DNA from: Sinorhizobium sp. B11
GTDB taxonomy: Bacteria; Pseudomonadota; Alphaproteobacteria; Rhizobiales; Rhizobiaceae
DNA: 64,000 nucleotides
Direction of reading: 5' to 3'
NCBI GenBank assembly: GCA_039725955.1
Contig: CP091035.1
Location: 372,001 to 436,000 of the forward strand
This document shows, piece after piece, positions 18,278 to 28,199 of the stretch. The notes below the pieces were generated by a model. That model ran no database searches and was not told where the DNA came from. It saw only the letters and a list, made by a program, of their open reading frames with translations. Every line of letters begins with the position of its first letter. Position 1 is the first letter of the stretch. A program made the translations under genes and the position numbers.

Positions 18278-18784
18278 TCAGGCGGGCGTTTGACTGCGTC
18301 GGCTTTCTTCAGCCTTGTCATCGGCGGCGTCACCGACGCACTCGGCCCTTTCGGCAAGCTTCTTGCTCATCTCCCGCAGCTGCTGCTCGTCGAGCTTCTC
18401 AATGCCAACGAACTTGTTCTGCGCCTGCGAGGTGAGGATGAGCTCGTCAAGCTTCGCCTGCAAGGCTTCCCCGTCACGGTTCTGTGAGTTCTGAAGAACG
18501 AAGACCATGAGAAAGGTGACGATCGTGGTGCTCGTATTAATGACCAGCTGCCACGTTTCGCTGAAGCCGACGAACGGCCCGGACACCGCCCACGCAAGGA
18601 CCGAGCCGACTGCCAATCCGAACGTAGCAGGCCGACCAGACCATTGTTCTCGCAGACGGTTCGGAGACGGCACAGCAACGGCCCGTCGGGCGCAAGGCCC
18701 GGTGGGAGCATATGGAGAGCGCGGAGTCCCTGCTTCATCACACAAGCAGGATTGCACGGGGGGAGCACTAACCGGAGCGGTCAC
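18278..18784 (-). CDS. Low-affinity iron permease-like membrane protein
   Basis: The core (GRPATFGLAVGSVLAWAVSG, then SETWQLVINTSTTIVTFLMV, then FVLQNSQNRDGEALQAKLDE) is the signature of the low-affinity iron permease family, which has two membrane spans and a helical tail. The tail continues with KKLAERAECVGDAADDKAEE. The normal short amphipathic N-terminus is not seen: the 45 residues before the core (from a GTG at 18784) are Pro/Arg-rich and unlike the family. The start is therefore uncertain and the 5' end may be rearranged. A role in metal uptake is by family name only. Confidence 0.7.
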   Translation of the reverse strand: MTAPVSAPPVQSCLCDEAGTPRSPYAPTGPCARRAVAVPSPNRLREQWSGRPATFGLAVGSVLAWAVSGPFVGFSETWQLVINTSTTIVTFLMVFVLQNSQNRDGEALQAKLDELILTSQAQNKFVGIEKLDEQQLREMSKKLAERAECVGDAADDKAEESRRSQTPA

Positions 18785-19042
18785 AAATGCATTGGAACTT
18801 TTGCTGATAGTCGAGGTTCGACGCGCGGATCGTGCGGCGAAGCTGTCTTACCTCAGACCCTCATGGCTGCCTTGCTGCGCGATCCACCCTGTTGTTGTGC
18901 TCCTCAACATCTCGCTCCAAAATGAGAAGGATCTCGTGGACAACATCGGCGTCATCGAACACTCCGGATGGCTAGTAGCCGAGGCGTGCAAAGGGCTTGG
19001 GCCAGCCAGCATCAGCTCAAGCCTCTCGGGGCCTTGAGTTAG

Positions 19043-19767
19043 ATGAGCGCGACCTCAGAAGACCACCGAGTGATCGTCATTACCGGCGCATCCAGCAGTA
19101 AAGGCCGTGCGACGGCCGTCGCATTGCCGCTTGCGGGGATCGACTGATCCTTGCGGCGCGCGATTGTTCGACACTTGAAACTGTCGCCGCTGTATGCACC
19201 GAACTGGGCGCGAGCGTCGAGTTCCTATCGACAGATGTCTCGGACGAGAGACAAGTCGATGATCTCGCGTCCCTTGCTCTCACCGCGTTCGGCAGGATTG
19301 ACTTGTGGATAAATTGCGCGGCAGTCTTGGCGTTCTGACCCTTCGCGGAACTGCCGGCGGATATATTTCGTCGGATCATCGACGTCAACCTCACGGGAAC
19401 CGTCCATGGATCGCGCGCCGCGATCAAAACGTTTCAGAAGCAGAATAACCAAGGCACGCCCATCAATGTCGGCTCGATGCTGTCAATGTTTGCGGAACCC
19501 TATCTCAGCGCCTATGTCGCCAGCAAATTTGCCATCTGCGGGTTTTCGGCAGGCCTGCGCCAGGAGCTCGCGCACCATCCTGATATTCGTGTCTGTACGG
19601 TGCTTCCGGTCGCTATTGACACGCCCATCTACCAGAAAGCCGCAAATGTTGCTGTTCAGCCAAGGGCAGAAACGATAGCCGGGGGTACGGATACCTGCTC
19701 GATACCGCATGTCGCCTCATCTGGTGTCTTGTGTGAGCACTTGGCTGGCGCCAAAAATGCAGTTTGA
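19043..19767 (+). pseudogene. Short-chain dehydrogenase, broken
   Basis: Translation gives HRVIVITGASS, then a frameshift near 19120, then RLILAARDCSTLETVAAVC, FGRIDLWINCAAVLAF and a TGA at 19336-19338. It continues PADIFRRIIDVNLTG, INVGSMLSMFAEPYLSAYVA and SKFAICGFSAGLRQELAHHP. The SDR elements are recognisable: the Gly motif (altered), the N-x-A motif as NCAA, the catalytic Ser, and YVASK. At least one frameshift and one stop disrupt it, and the C-terminus is scrambled. The intact SDR downstream (20163-21104) is a different subfamily on the other strand. Confidence 0.85.
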
Positions 19768-20162
19768 ACAAGGCTCTGCGACCGCAGGCAACGTGTTCAT
19801 AAGTCATGGCCCTCGCACCATCGATGGTGGATGGTGGCATTATTGGAAAGAACGGCTGCGGGTCTGCCGGTAAGCGAGATGTTTTTTTTGACGTGGAGCG
19901 AGAAGGACAACCATGCCCCGCGCGGGATGAGCGCCGAATTTACGTTCAGACGCTATAGGTGGCATTCGTTGCGTTACTATTAGATGTCGGCACATGGGTG
20001 GCCAGCCTCGCATCTTTGGTACGGCCAAGGCCGTTCAATGCGTCACAGCCGTGCTGATGCGGATGGTTTCGATTGCCTCTCATGATGCCGTGACGCGTAC
20101 CAGTGGCCGTTTTCTTGGCCTCCCGGGCTACTTGATCGGCACTATTCGTTAGATCGCGAAGC
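19768..20162. other. Intergenic, no gene seen
   Basis: No frame with recognisable content. A T8 run at 19881-19888 is not preceded by a clear hairpin. Confidence 0.35.
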
Positions 20163-21104
20163 TCAGGCCTGCGATCTATAACACCCGGTTTTTGTACACG
20201 CAGCGTGCTTCCTGTGAAGGGTGGAGCATGAACCTCGGAATAAGGCATTTTTTGCCGTCGCGCCCTGTCGGGGCTGAGCCGTCAACAAAGCAGCGCGAAC
20301 CGCGGTCGGAAATCGCGTAGCGAGGACACCTAACTTATCGCAAGCCTGGCCGCCATCGACCCAGACCGGCGAACCGGTCATGTGGCGGGCATCATCTGAC
20401 GCAAGAAAGGCGATCACGGCGGCGACATCCCTGCTTCTGCCGGGCCTTCCCCCTGTAATCGGGACTTGTCCTTCGGGCCAGACAACCGGTATCGCCATCT
20501 CCTCCTCCTTGCGAAGGTCCGTATTGCTTTCGATGTTCGTCTCGATTTCACCGGGACAGACGGCGTTGATCCTGATGTGATGGCGGGCTAGTTCAAGTGC
20601 GAGTTGCTGCACCATCGCCACCTGCCCTGCCTTGGTCGCCGTATAGGCCGTTGCGCCGGGCGTCGTAAATGTTCGCGTTCCATTGATCGAGGACACGACG
20701 ACGATTGCGCCACCCCCCGCACGCTTCAAGTGAGGCACCGTCGTGTGGATCGTCAGGAAGGTGCCTGTGAGGTTGATCGCGATGGTGCGGTTCCATTCCT
20801 CGAGCGTCAGATCATCGATCGGCGCCCACACGCCATTGATGCCGGCGTTGGCGACAACAGCATCGAGCCTGCCGGCCTGTGCGACGAGACCGTCGATTGC
20901 CTTCCTCATCTCCTGTTCGTTGGAGATGTCGGCCCTTAGCAATATGGCTTCACCCCCGCGTGCGCTGATTTCACGCGTGGTGACAGCGATTTCGGCCTCT
21001 GTGTGGCCAAGCACGCCAACCTTATATCCGCGAGAAGCCAGCAGAACGGCTGTCGCCTTGCCAATACCCGATCCTGCTCCCGTCACCAGCGCGACTTTCG
21101 TCAT
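20163..21104 (-). CDS. SDR family oxidoreductase with abnormal C-terminal extension
   Basis: Residues 1-255 are a complete classical short-chain dehydrogenase: TGAGSGIG cofactor motif, NAG near residue 88, and catalytic Ser, Tyr and Lys in VVSSINGTRTFTTPGATAYT followed by ATK. PVWVDGGQ is the usual C-terminal signature. Classical members stop a few residues after this. Here the frame runs on for about 55 residues of Arg/Ala-rich sequence ending KTGCYRSQA, which looks like translated non-coding DNA. A lost stop or an indel near 20335 is likely. The core may still fold. GGAGAT precedes the ATG at 21104. Substrate unknown. Confidence 0.85.
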   Translation of the reverse strand: MTKVALVTGAGSGIGKATAVLLASRGYKVGVLGHTEAEIAVTTREISARGGEAILLRADISNEQEMRKAIDGLVAQAGRLDAVVANAGINGVWAPIDDLTLEEWNRTIAINLTGTFLTIHTTVPHLKRAGGGAIVVVSSINGTRTFTTPGATAYTATKAGQVAMVQQLALELARHHIRINAVCPGEIETNIESNTDLRKEEEMAIPVVWPEGQVPITGGRPGRSRDVAAVIAFLASDDARHMTGSPVWVDGGQACDKLGVLATRFPTAVRAALLTAQPRQGATAKNALFRGSCSTLHRKHAACTKTGCYRSQA

Positions 21105-21579
21105 TTCCGATCTCCTGCATTCGCCGGGGGGCGCGCCCCGACCTTGATGATGATGCCCTCGTCATGTCTTGAGTGATATCGCCACCGGTTATGCCTTCGC
21201 GATCAAGGTCGGCAGAAAGGACCAGATCTCCGCCACACCATTCGCTCATTCAGGATCCAGCCAAGAGATTGAAGCTACAAGAGCGGTGGCCGGTTCCGGT
21301 ACGAGAACGTACGGTCGCCCGCGAGAGCGCTACACCTTCCTTGAAAGCAGTTATCGTGTCGGATAATTCGATTGAGCATGCTGTCTTTCGTGACGGCTGC
21401 GACCCATACCTTTTGCCGGTGCCGTGGATGATGTGACCATCATCTTTGCCGCTCCCGCGGCCTGTTCCATCTCTATGCTCTTCAGCTTCTTTGGAACTCC
21501 GCATCGTCAAGGGTGTTCATGACGATGGTGGGACGGCGCTTTTCAACTGCGCCGTCACCGAGCAAGCCAGGAGACACAT
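21105..21579. other. Intergenic with one promoter candidate
   Basis: No gene seen. It contains the EcfG-like sequence at 21493-21517 upstream of the DUF883-like gene. Confidence 0.4.
21493..21517 (+). promoter_or_regulatory. Candidate EcfG-type promoter of the DUF883-like gene
   Basis: GGAAC at 21493-21497, 16 bases, then TGTT at 21514-21517 (consensus CGTT). It lies 62 bases before the ATG at 21580. Confidence 0.35.
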
Positions 21580-22035
21580 ATGGTCAAAGTTCCAGCGGTC
21601 GTTGACTTGGAGCAGGAGGGTACCGAGCAGCGTGCGACACCTGTCGATAAACCTGAAAAAGGCCCGGAAGAGAGTTCCCCGCCATCTGAACCACGATCGC
21701 CGAAGGTTCCGTTCCAAGCTGAACCTTTTCAATTCGCACCCCCCGGCAACCTTACCCGCGACGATGACGCTCCCCTCGTCGATCTTGCTCTTGCGAGCGT
21801 ACGAGATCATGATCGGGTGTCGGCGAGCGTATCGCCGGACGAAGAACTGGAAGCTCTCCGCGCCGAGGTAAGCAGGCTGCGGGAGAGCGTTGCCGAGATC
21901 GGTTCCGCGTCCGCCCGCGTCCTGCGCGCAAGAAGCGAAGGCCTGGTGGATGATGCCCGCGCCCGGATTAGGCGACATCCTTTCGGCGCTGTGGGCTGCG
22001 CCCTCATCGTTGCTTATTTATTCGGTAGAATATGA
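21580..22035 (+). CDS. DUF883/ElaB-YqjD-like membrane-anchored protein
   Basis: A 151-residue product with CAGGAG before the ATG. The order is a disordered acidic/Pro-rich N-terminus (1-85), a coiled-coil helix (EELEALRAEVSRLRESVAEI), and a C-terminal hydrophobic segment (HPFGAVGCALIVAYLFGRI) preceded by Arg residues. This is the layout of the ElaB/YqjD/DUF883 group, inner-membrane proteins that bind ribosomes in stationary phase in E. coli. Here the function is inferred by layout only. First gene of a likely three-gene cluster with 22204-22368 and 22368-22565. A similar protein is at 46653-47063. Confidence 0.7.
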   Translation: MVKVPAVVDLEQEGTEQRATPVDKPEKGPEESSPPSEPRSPKVPFQAEPFQFAPPGNLTRDDDAPLVDLALASVRDHDRVSASVSPDEELEALRAEVSRLRESVAEIGSASARVLRARSEGLVDDARARIRRHPFGAVGCALIVAYLFGRI

Positions 22036-22203
22036 GGTTTTGCCGTGTATGAAGACCGCGACCGCTACAATCGAGCTTGGTTGCCGCACAAGAGGCGATC
22101 CCAAGGCGTCCGTCGATTGGTCGTTCGAGCGTGCGCCAAGGGCAGGCTCTGGAAGTTTGGAAAAGATATTTCAACACCCGACAAACAGTTGGTGGAGATC
22201 GCG

Positions 22204-22368
22204 GTGAACAAGTCAAAATCGATCGGAGACAAGCCGGAAGAGCATACCAGCCTCGTGCCCCCCATCGAGGAATCGAGCAAGCAACAGGAATTGGCTTCGC
22301 GGCCTGACGAGAAGGAGAAGCTCTTGCCGATCGGGAGTCCCGAGATAAAAAAGAAGAACAGGGGTTGA
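22204..22368 (+). CDS. Small charged hypothetical protein
   Basis: A 54-residue product from a GTG at 22204, with GGAG upstream; the frame is open back to 22045 but that part is Arg-rich and unlikely. The protein is highly charged and probably disordered (EESSKQQELASRPDEKEKLL). Its TGA overlaps the next ATG (TGATG), which supports real translation through coupling. No family recognised. Confidence 0.5.
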   Translation: MNKSKSIGDKPEEHTSLVPPIEESSKQQELASRPDEKEKLLPIGSPEIKKKNRG

Positions 22369-22565
22369 TGGCGTTGGTCAACCAGGATCGTGACGACTGG
22401 ATCGCTAGACGGGCATACGAGTTATGGGAACACGCGGGGCGGCCCTTTGGCCACGAAGCCGATCATTGGGATGAAGCTTCAATCGAATATGACCTGGCCA
22501 ATCCCTTGCCCGCCAAGAAAGCAGTGACCGATGAAGGGTCGCGCCAACCGACGATCTTTCGTTGA
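22368..22565 (+). CDS. DUF2934 protein
   Basis: A 65-residue product. The DUF2934 signature DWIARRAYELWEHAGRPFGH, followed by EADHWDEA, lies at residues 9-37. Family members are short and of unknown function, common in Rhizobiales stress clusters. The ATG overlaps the stop of the preceding small gene by one base. Confidence 0.85.
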   Translation: MALVNQDRDDWIARRAYELWEHAGRPFGHEADHWDEASIEYDLANPLPAKKAVTDEGSRQPTIFR

Positions 22566-22740
22566 CTTTGTTTATTCGCCACGCGAAAGCTGAACGGCGG
22601 GCGAGCAAGAGCTCTCGCAAATCCAGAAAGCGAGCGTGCTGCAGCAGACAACAAGGTGCGGGTGGGCCGATCGGGGCGACTGCGCGCAGAAACGAACCAG
22701 GTCTGAGGGGATCGTCGTCCGTCCAATGTGGTTTCCAGCC

Positions 22741-22977
22741 TCAGTTCTGAGCCCCTCCTCCCTCCATCGGGATCCCAGATTGAGAAGGTCCTGCAGGCGC
22801 AGGGTCGGTTAGCTGACCCTGTAGCAACGCAACGCAAGCAAACATGGCTCCCACAAAAATGGCCGCGATTGCGACTGCCCAGAGCGAGCGGGCTGTCCCG
22901 GCTCGCCCCCCGCGCTTTCCTTGAGCTTCATATTCGGTTGACCTCTCTGTTGATCCGTAAGGGTCATTGTCCGTCAC
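22741..22977 (-). CDS. Small single-span membrane protein
   Basis: A 78-residue product from a GTG at 22977 with CAGGAG six bases upstream; the longer open frame is not used because its first 99 codons look non-coding. A polar N-terminus (TDNDPYGSTERSTEYEAQ) is followed by one membrane helix (SLWAVAIAAIFVGAMFACVA) and a Gly/Pro-rich tail. No family known. Converges with the DUF2934 cluster. Confidence 0.6.
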   Translation of the reverse strand: MTDNDPYGSTERSTEYEAQGKRGGRAGTARSLWAVAIAAIFVGAMFACVALLQGQLTDPAPAGPSQSGIPMEGGGAQN

Positions 22978-23858
22978 ATCACTCTCCTGAAAATCAATGC
23001 CGGCAAGAGGATCAATAGGACGAGCGGCTGGTGTTCCCGAGAATCGGCTCTCTAGTAATCCTCCGCTTGCATCTTTGCCTCGTCTTGCGCGCTGATCCGT
23101 TGCCAGCCAAGCCGCTTGAATGAGGCGATCCGCACATCCCTGCTTTAGGCAGCCCATCCAGCTTCTGTTTTTCGGGCCGAGCATTTCCATCGATGCTCGC
23201 GGCCGACAACGAGAAGGAAACTCGCCGTGCCTCAAAAGGATGCAGTACGGCTCCGTACAGTGCTGGCGGGCCAAGCTTGAAGAGCGACAAGGCCGAACAG
23301 CTTGTCAGCTTCGGGGATGGACACCGATGCGCAGGCACGATACGCGGGCTCATTGGCGAGAACCGATCTGGGACAGGATGGTGGAGGGAGGACCGGACGC
23401 CACGAGAGAACGCTGTCTTTGCAATTCGAGACACTGGTCCTGGGAAATAAACAGATCAGCGGCGTCTAGTCCCCGCCTCAGTGAAGTTGTACTGGCCGCT
23501 CGGCATATTCGTTTCGAGGAACGCGGTCCACTTGTTGATCTGCCCTCACCGCTTTGTGTGCGCGATCGCGCTGCCGGTGGTGGAGCGTACCGCGACTGGC
23601 AGCACTTGAGGTGAAGCATGCGGAGCCAAAGTCGAAGCATCGTAACGGGAACTCATCCTCATGCTTCTTGTTCGTGCCGGACGAGGGCGAAGGAGACGAT
23701 CGACAAGCCGTGCCGTTCGGCGTGGTAGAAACACATGCGGCGTCAGCCTGGGACGACGACCGTCACGGCAGCTCGCCGATGCGAAACCGGACGATCGCCG
23801 CGTTTGAGTCGTTAATTGTAAGGCAATCGCCGGTGTAAACGAGAGATGGGAGTAACCG
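22978..23858. other. Intergenic, no convincing gene
   Basis: Overlapping frames on both strands. The end of a + strand frame (23700-23838, FGVVETHAASAW... ending VRQSPV) has somewhat coding-like composition but no clean start. Confidence 0.35.
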
Positions 23859-24145
23859 ATGTTGAAAGACATACGCTTATCTGGCGGGATCGCAGCGATC
23901 ATAATCAGCCTTGCGCCTGCGCTGCACAGCCGACGACAAGCTCGTCTGCTGGCATACGACCGCTCCCCGGGAGCCTTACCTACGGGGGCAAGGCTGTCCA
24001 CTCCCGCTATAAACCTGGAACCGTGGTGAAGAATTCCTTCCTGGGTGAATTTGGATATCGCGTATTCGAACGCTACGTCGTACAGCCTGACGGAACTCTG
24101 AAACTCACATACCAGATGATCGGACCCGATTTCCTATGGGACTAA
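23859..24145 (+). pseudogene. Small secreted protein, frameshifted
   Basis: The ATG at 23859, with GGGAG upstream, opens a signal-peptide-like sequence (MLKDIRLSGGIAAIIISLAP). In that frame it soon becomes nonsense. In another frame the sequence continues AAQPTTSSSAG, then TYGGKAVHSRYKPGTVVKNS, then YRVFERYVVQPDGTLKLTYQ, with a clean end at 24145. One indel near 23905-23925 would join them into a secreted protein of about 95 residues. The mature part resembles short periplasmic proteins of rhizobia; no function known. Confidence 0.6.
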
Positions 24146-25096
24146 TTCCGTTCCTGGCGCGCCCCTGATAGCGACGCATCGCCCAAGCGGCGCTGGGCCT
24201 GTCTTTAGTGCCTGACTCGCCTACCCGCGAAACATGCATTTGCCACTCTGAAGATTGGCGTGGTAGCCACATCCTCGCCCGCGCCGTCCCCTGGGCATCC
24301 ATTCATTCGAACTATTCCAGGATCTCTGAACCGCCGCGACCATTTGGTCATTTTTGGGTTGGGCAGCAGTGGTGGATCAGTCCACTGGTCCGTGCCGTTC
24401 CCAACCCCAACTCGGAATGACCAGATTCGCGGAACTTTTCGGCCTTGGCGGGATGCTTAGAAAAGCGAGCGCAGATTGTGGCCAGCCAAGGGAACGGGAG
24501 GACGACCTTGCCGGTCGTTGTTGGTCGGTTCATCAACGACCTGCGGCAGCCATTCACGCCGCTCCAGCGCCATGAGATCCGCCGCCCTCTTCCGCCAAGA
24601 AAAGGGCGGCAGAGATATCCACGGTTACCGAAAGGCAGGATCATCTCGCTTCTCGTTCCCCTGGAAATCAGGGCGTCGCCTGTCTACGAGCTCGATAACT
24701 CCCCATTCAAGTCGAGGCCGCCAGTTGATCATCATCATGGACGAAGAACGCGCTCTTTCGTGCGACGGGACGACGACAGGCCGCTCTTCGAGAGGCTGGA
24801 GCTGTTGTGAAAAGCCCGTATCTCACGAATATGCCTTGAGGACTACAATACGAACGGATCGGGGAACAAAGCGAGCCTCGATCGCGAGGTGCGGCCTGTA
24901 GCGGAACAAAATCAACCTTTGCACGCTTCTGATAGCGAGGTCGCCGGCCGGGCAGCAGGAACGGACAGGGATGACACGACGCTGCTCAAGGCTTCGTCGC
25001 CACCAAGCGCTAGTTGAAATCCTGCCTGTCCTATCCGATCCGCGCCGATCTCTCCTCTACTTTAGAGGCGGACGACGAATTCGTAAGGGAACTACA
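24146..25096. other. Intergenic before ligD, no convincing gene
   Basis: The frames 24445-24810 and 24476-24901 overlap each other and have shadow-like composition. The ligD frame is open back to 24971 but lacks family content there. No Ku gene is present. Confidence 0.35.
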
Positions 25097-27775
25097 ATGG
25101 CCAGCGACAAGCTCTCGACCTACAAGCAGAAGCGAGACTTCAAGAAGACGCAGGAGCCGAGCGGCCAGGCCAAGCTGAGAGCATCAAACCGGAGGCGCTT
25201 CGTGATCCAGAAGCACGATGCCACGCGTCTGCATTACGACCTTCGCCTCGAGCTGGACGGGGTCTTCAAATCCTGGGCAATAACGAAGGGCCCATCTCTC
25301 GATCCGCAAGACAAGCGGCTGGCTGTCGAGGTAGAGGACCATCCTCTCGACTACGGAGACTTCGAGGGAACCATACCCAAAGGCCAGTATGGCGGCGGCA
25401 CGGTGATGCTATGGGATCGTGGCTATTGGGAGCCGGAGGGCAACAAGAGCCCGCAACAGGCTCTGGCCAGAGGTGATTTCAAGTTTTCCCTGGAGGGCGA
25501 ACGTCTTCGTGGCAGCTTCGTCTTGGTGCGCATGCGCAACGACCGTGACGGCGGCAAACGAACCAACTGGCTGCTGATCAAGCATCATGACGATTTGTCT
25601 GTCGAGGAGAACGGCGCCGCCGTGCTCGAGGACAATGAGACCTCGGTCGCCTCTGGCCGGACAATGGCAGCGATTGCTGCCGGCAAGGGAAGAAAACCGA
25701 AGCCGTTCATGGCGGAAAGCGTTGACGTGCAGGCGGATGCCATCTGGGACAGCGACCGGGGTCTGGCGGCCGAGGAGCGCACCACGGGCGCTAAAGGCAA
25801 ACGGCAAAAAAAGGCGAAAGAGGCAGCAAAGTCATCCATTTCACCAAAGTCAAACATGCCCGACTTCATTTCGCCGCAGCTATGCGAAACACGCGAGCGC
25901 CCGCCTGGCGCTGCCGGGTGGATCCACGAAATCAAGTTCGACGGCTACCGCATCCAGATGCGGGTCAATGACGGAAACGTCACGTTAAAGACACGCAAGG
26001 GGCTGGACTGGACAGCAAAGTACTCGGCGATCGCCGGATCCGCCTCTGCTCTTCCAGATGCGATAATCGACGGTGAAATCTGCGCTCTCGATGAAAATGG
26101 TGCACCCGATTTCGCCGCGCTTCAGGCAGCGCTGTCTGAGGAAAGAACAGACGAACTGGCGTTCTTTGCCTTTGACATGATGTTTGAGGGCGAGGAGGAT
26201 CTGCGAGAGCGTCCTTTGGGTGAGCGGAAGAGCCGCCTGCAGAGAATGCTCATCGATGCCGGCGATCCGCGGCTGCGTTTCGTCGAACATTTTGAGACTG
26301 GTGGGGACGCGGTCTTAAGATCGGCATGCAAGCTATCCCTTGAAGGCATTGTCTCGAAACAGGCGGGTGCTTTCTATCAGTCGGGACGCACCGAGACCTG
26401 GGTCAAGTCAAAATGCCGCGCCGGTCACGAGGTGGTCATCGGCGCCTATGCAAAGACAAACGGCAAATTCCGCTCGCTGCTCGTCGGTGTCAATCGGGGC
26501 GACCATTTTGTCTATGTGGGACGTGTAGGGACGGGATATGGTGCAGGCAAGCTCGAGACGCTTCTGCCCAAGCTACGCGCATTGGAAACGACCCGATCAC
26601 CATTTACCGGGATGGGCGCGCCGAAGAAGGACAAGGAGATCGTCTGGGTGAAGCCGGAGTTGGTGGCCGAGATTGAGTTTGCCGGCTGGACTGCCGACGG
26701 GCTTGTACGGCAGGCGGCTTTCAAGGGTCTTCGTGAAGACAAGCCTGCGACGGAGGTCGTCGCCGAGAAGCCCGCCGCGCCCGAGAAGGCAGACACTCCC
26801 GATCCGGGGGCGTCTGCGGGACCAAAGCGAGAGCCCGGGCCCCTCCGCAAAGGTGGCAAGGAAGATGTCATGGGCGTCTTGATCTCCAACCCCGACAAGT
26901 CCCTCTGGCCGGACGCCAGCGACGGCGAGCCGGTGTCGAAGGCGGATCTCGCCCGCTTTTACGAAGCGGTCGGCTCCTGGATGATCGACCATATCAAGGG
27001 ACGACCGTGCTCGATCATCCGTGCGCCCGATGGCATTGGTGGCGGGCAATTTTTCCAGCGCCACGCGATGCTCGGCACCTCGAATCTTCTGGAGCTGGTC
27101 AAGGTGTTCGGCGACAAGAAGCCCTATCTCCAGGTCGATCGGATCGAGGGCCTGGCTGCCATTGCCCAGATCGGCGGGGTCGAGCTGCATCCATGGAATT
27201 GCGAACCTGGCCAACCGGAAGTACCGGGCCGGCTTGTCTTTGACCTCGATCCAGGTCCTGATGTACCCTTCGCGAGGGTTGTCAAGGCAGCTCGCGAAAT
27301 GCGCGACAGACTAGAAGAACTCGGGCTCGTCAGCTTCTGCAAGACAACCGGGGGCAAGGGATTGCACGTCGTCACGCCGCTTGCCGTACCGAAAGGCAAG
27401 AAGCTGATCTGGGCCGAGGCGAAGGGATTTGCCCATGACGTCTGCCTGCAGATGGCTCGCGACAATCCTGAACTTTACCTGATCAAGATGGCGAAAAACC
27501 AGCGCAACGGCCGCATCTTCCTCGACTATTTGCGAAATGACCGGATGGCGACCGCGGTCGCGCCTCTGTCGCCACGGGCCCGGCCGGGCGCTACGGTGTC
27601 GATGCCGCTGACCTGGAGCCAGGTCAAAACCGATCTCGATCCGAAACGTTTTACCATCCGTACCGTGCCGACGCTGCTTGCCAAGACGAATGCCTGGCAG
27701 AACTATTGCGATGGGCAGCGATCTCTCGAGCAGGCGATCAAGCGTCTGGCAAAGGCGACGAGACAGGCCGCGTGA
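25097..27775 (+). CDS. ligD: Multidomain DNA ligase D (phosphoesterase-ligase-polymerase)
   Basis: An 892-residue ATP-dependent ligase for bacterial non-homologous end joining. Residues 1-200 are the 3'-phosphoesterase domain (FVIQKHDATRLHYDLRLELD; EDHPLDYGDFEGTIPKGQYG). Residues 255-590 are the ligase, with the adenylated Lys in EIKFDGYRIQMRV and LEGIVSKQAGAFYQSG. After a Pro/Ala/Glu linker, residues 610-890 are the primase-polymerase domain, with FDLDPGPD supplying metal ligands and GKGLHVVTPL. The start at 25097 (AAGGGA upstream) matches the usual N-terminus. LigD normally works with Ku, which is not in the window. The domain order is the Rhizobium/Pseudomonas type. Intact. Confidence 0.95.
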   Translation: MASDKLSTYKQKRDFKKTQEPSGQAKLRASNRRRFVIQKHDATRLHYDLRLELDGVFKSWAITKGPSLDPQDKRLAVEVEDHPLDYGDFEGTIPKGQYGGGTVMLWDRGYWEPEGNKSPQQALARGDFKFSLEGERLRGSFVLVRMRNDRDGGKRTNWLLIKHHDDLSVEENGAAVLEDNETSVASGRTMAAIAAGKGRKPKPFMAESVDVQADAIWDSDRGLAAEERTTGAKGKRQKKAKEAAKSSISPKSNMPDFISPQLCETRERPPGAAGWIHEIKFDGYRIQMRVNDGNVTLKTRKGLDWTAKYSAIAGSASALPDAIIDGEICALDENGAPDFAALQAALSEERTDELAFFAFDMMFEGEEDLRERPLGERKSRLQRMLIDAGDPRLRFVEHFETGGDAVLRSACKLSLEGIVSKQAGAFYQSGRTETWVKSKCRAGHEVVIGAYAKTNGKFRSLLVGVNRGDHFVYVGRVGTGYGAGKLETLLPKLRALETTRSPFTGMGAPKKDKEIVWVKPELVAEIEFAGWTADGLVRQAAFKGLREDKPATEVVAEKPAAPEKADTPDPGASAGPKREPGPLRKGGKEDVMGVLISNPDKSLWPDASDGEPVSKADLARFYEAVGSWMIDHIKGRPCSIIRAPDGIGGGQFFQRHAMLGTSNLLELVKVFGDKKPYLQVDRIEGLAAIAQIGGVELHPWNCEPGQPEVPGRLVFDLDPGPDVPFARVVKAAREMRDRLEELGLVSFCKTTGGKGLHVVTPLAVPKGKKLIWAEAKGFAHDVCLQMARDNPELYLIKMAKNQRNGRIFLDYLRNDRMATAVAPLSPRARPGATVSMPLTWSQVKTDLDPKRFTIRTVPTLLAKTNAWQNYCDGQRSLEQAIKRLAKATRQAA

Positions 27776-27812
27776 CTAGCGGCCTCGTCGCGGACCGGCA
27801 GGAGGATCTCAA

Positions 27813-28199
27813 TTGCTGGCGAACATCATGCAACGATCGAGCTGCTGGAGACTTCTGGTGCGGGCACTCGGCCTCGCGTTGCTCGGTCTCGGCATCCTCA
27901 TTCTCGTCGAACCGTCGATAGGCGCGTTGCTTTTTGCCGCGCCCATGGCCGGAATTGCTGACCCGCTCTTCCTGCGCGCGCTCGCGGCCCGAGATCTTGC
28001 AACCGGCTCCTGGCTGTTGGCTTCCCCATCGATCTCGATGCCCGCCGCCACGGTTTCTCTTTTCGCGATCGCCCTGATACCGTTTGCGGACCTGTTGCTG
28101 GTCCTGTCAGAGTGCGGATGGACCCTGGCGCTGGTGCCGCACGCAGCAAGCCTCTTTGCCGTCATGATGCTCGCGCTTTGGGGCCGCCATCTCGCCTAG
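27813..28199 (+). CDS. DUF4267-like membrane protein
   Basis: A 128-residue product starting at a TTG with a strong GGAGG seven bases upstream; ATG 27828 is the alternative. Four hydrophobic segments are present (VRALGLALLGLGILILVEPS; FLRALAARDLATGSWLLASP; a third; HAASLFAVMMLALWG). The RALAARDLATG loop and overall size resemble DUF4267 membrane proteins of unknown function. It begins 37 bases after ligD on the same strand and may be cotranscribed. Confidence 0.6.
   Translation: MLANIMQRSSCWRLLVRALGLALLGLGILILVEPSIGALLFAAPMAGIADPLFLRALAARDLATGSWLLASPSISMPAATVSLFAIALIPFADLLLVLSECGWTLALVPHAASLFAVMMLALWGRHLA

Noticed and set aside
22978..23040. EcfG-like promoter for the gene at 22741-22977
   Set aside because: GGGAAC is present on the minus strand, but at 16-17 bases the -10 reads ATTG or TTGA, only a half match.
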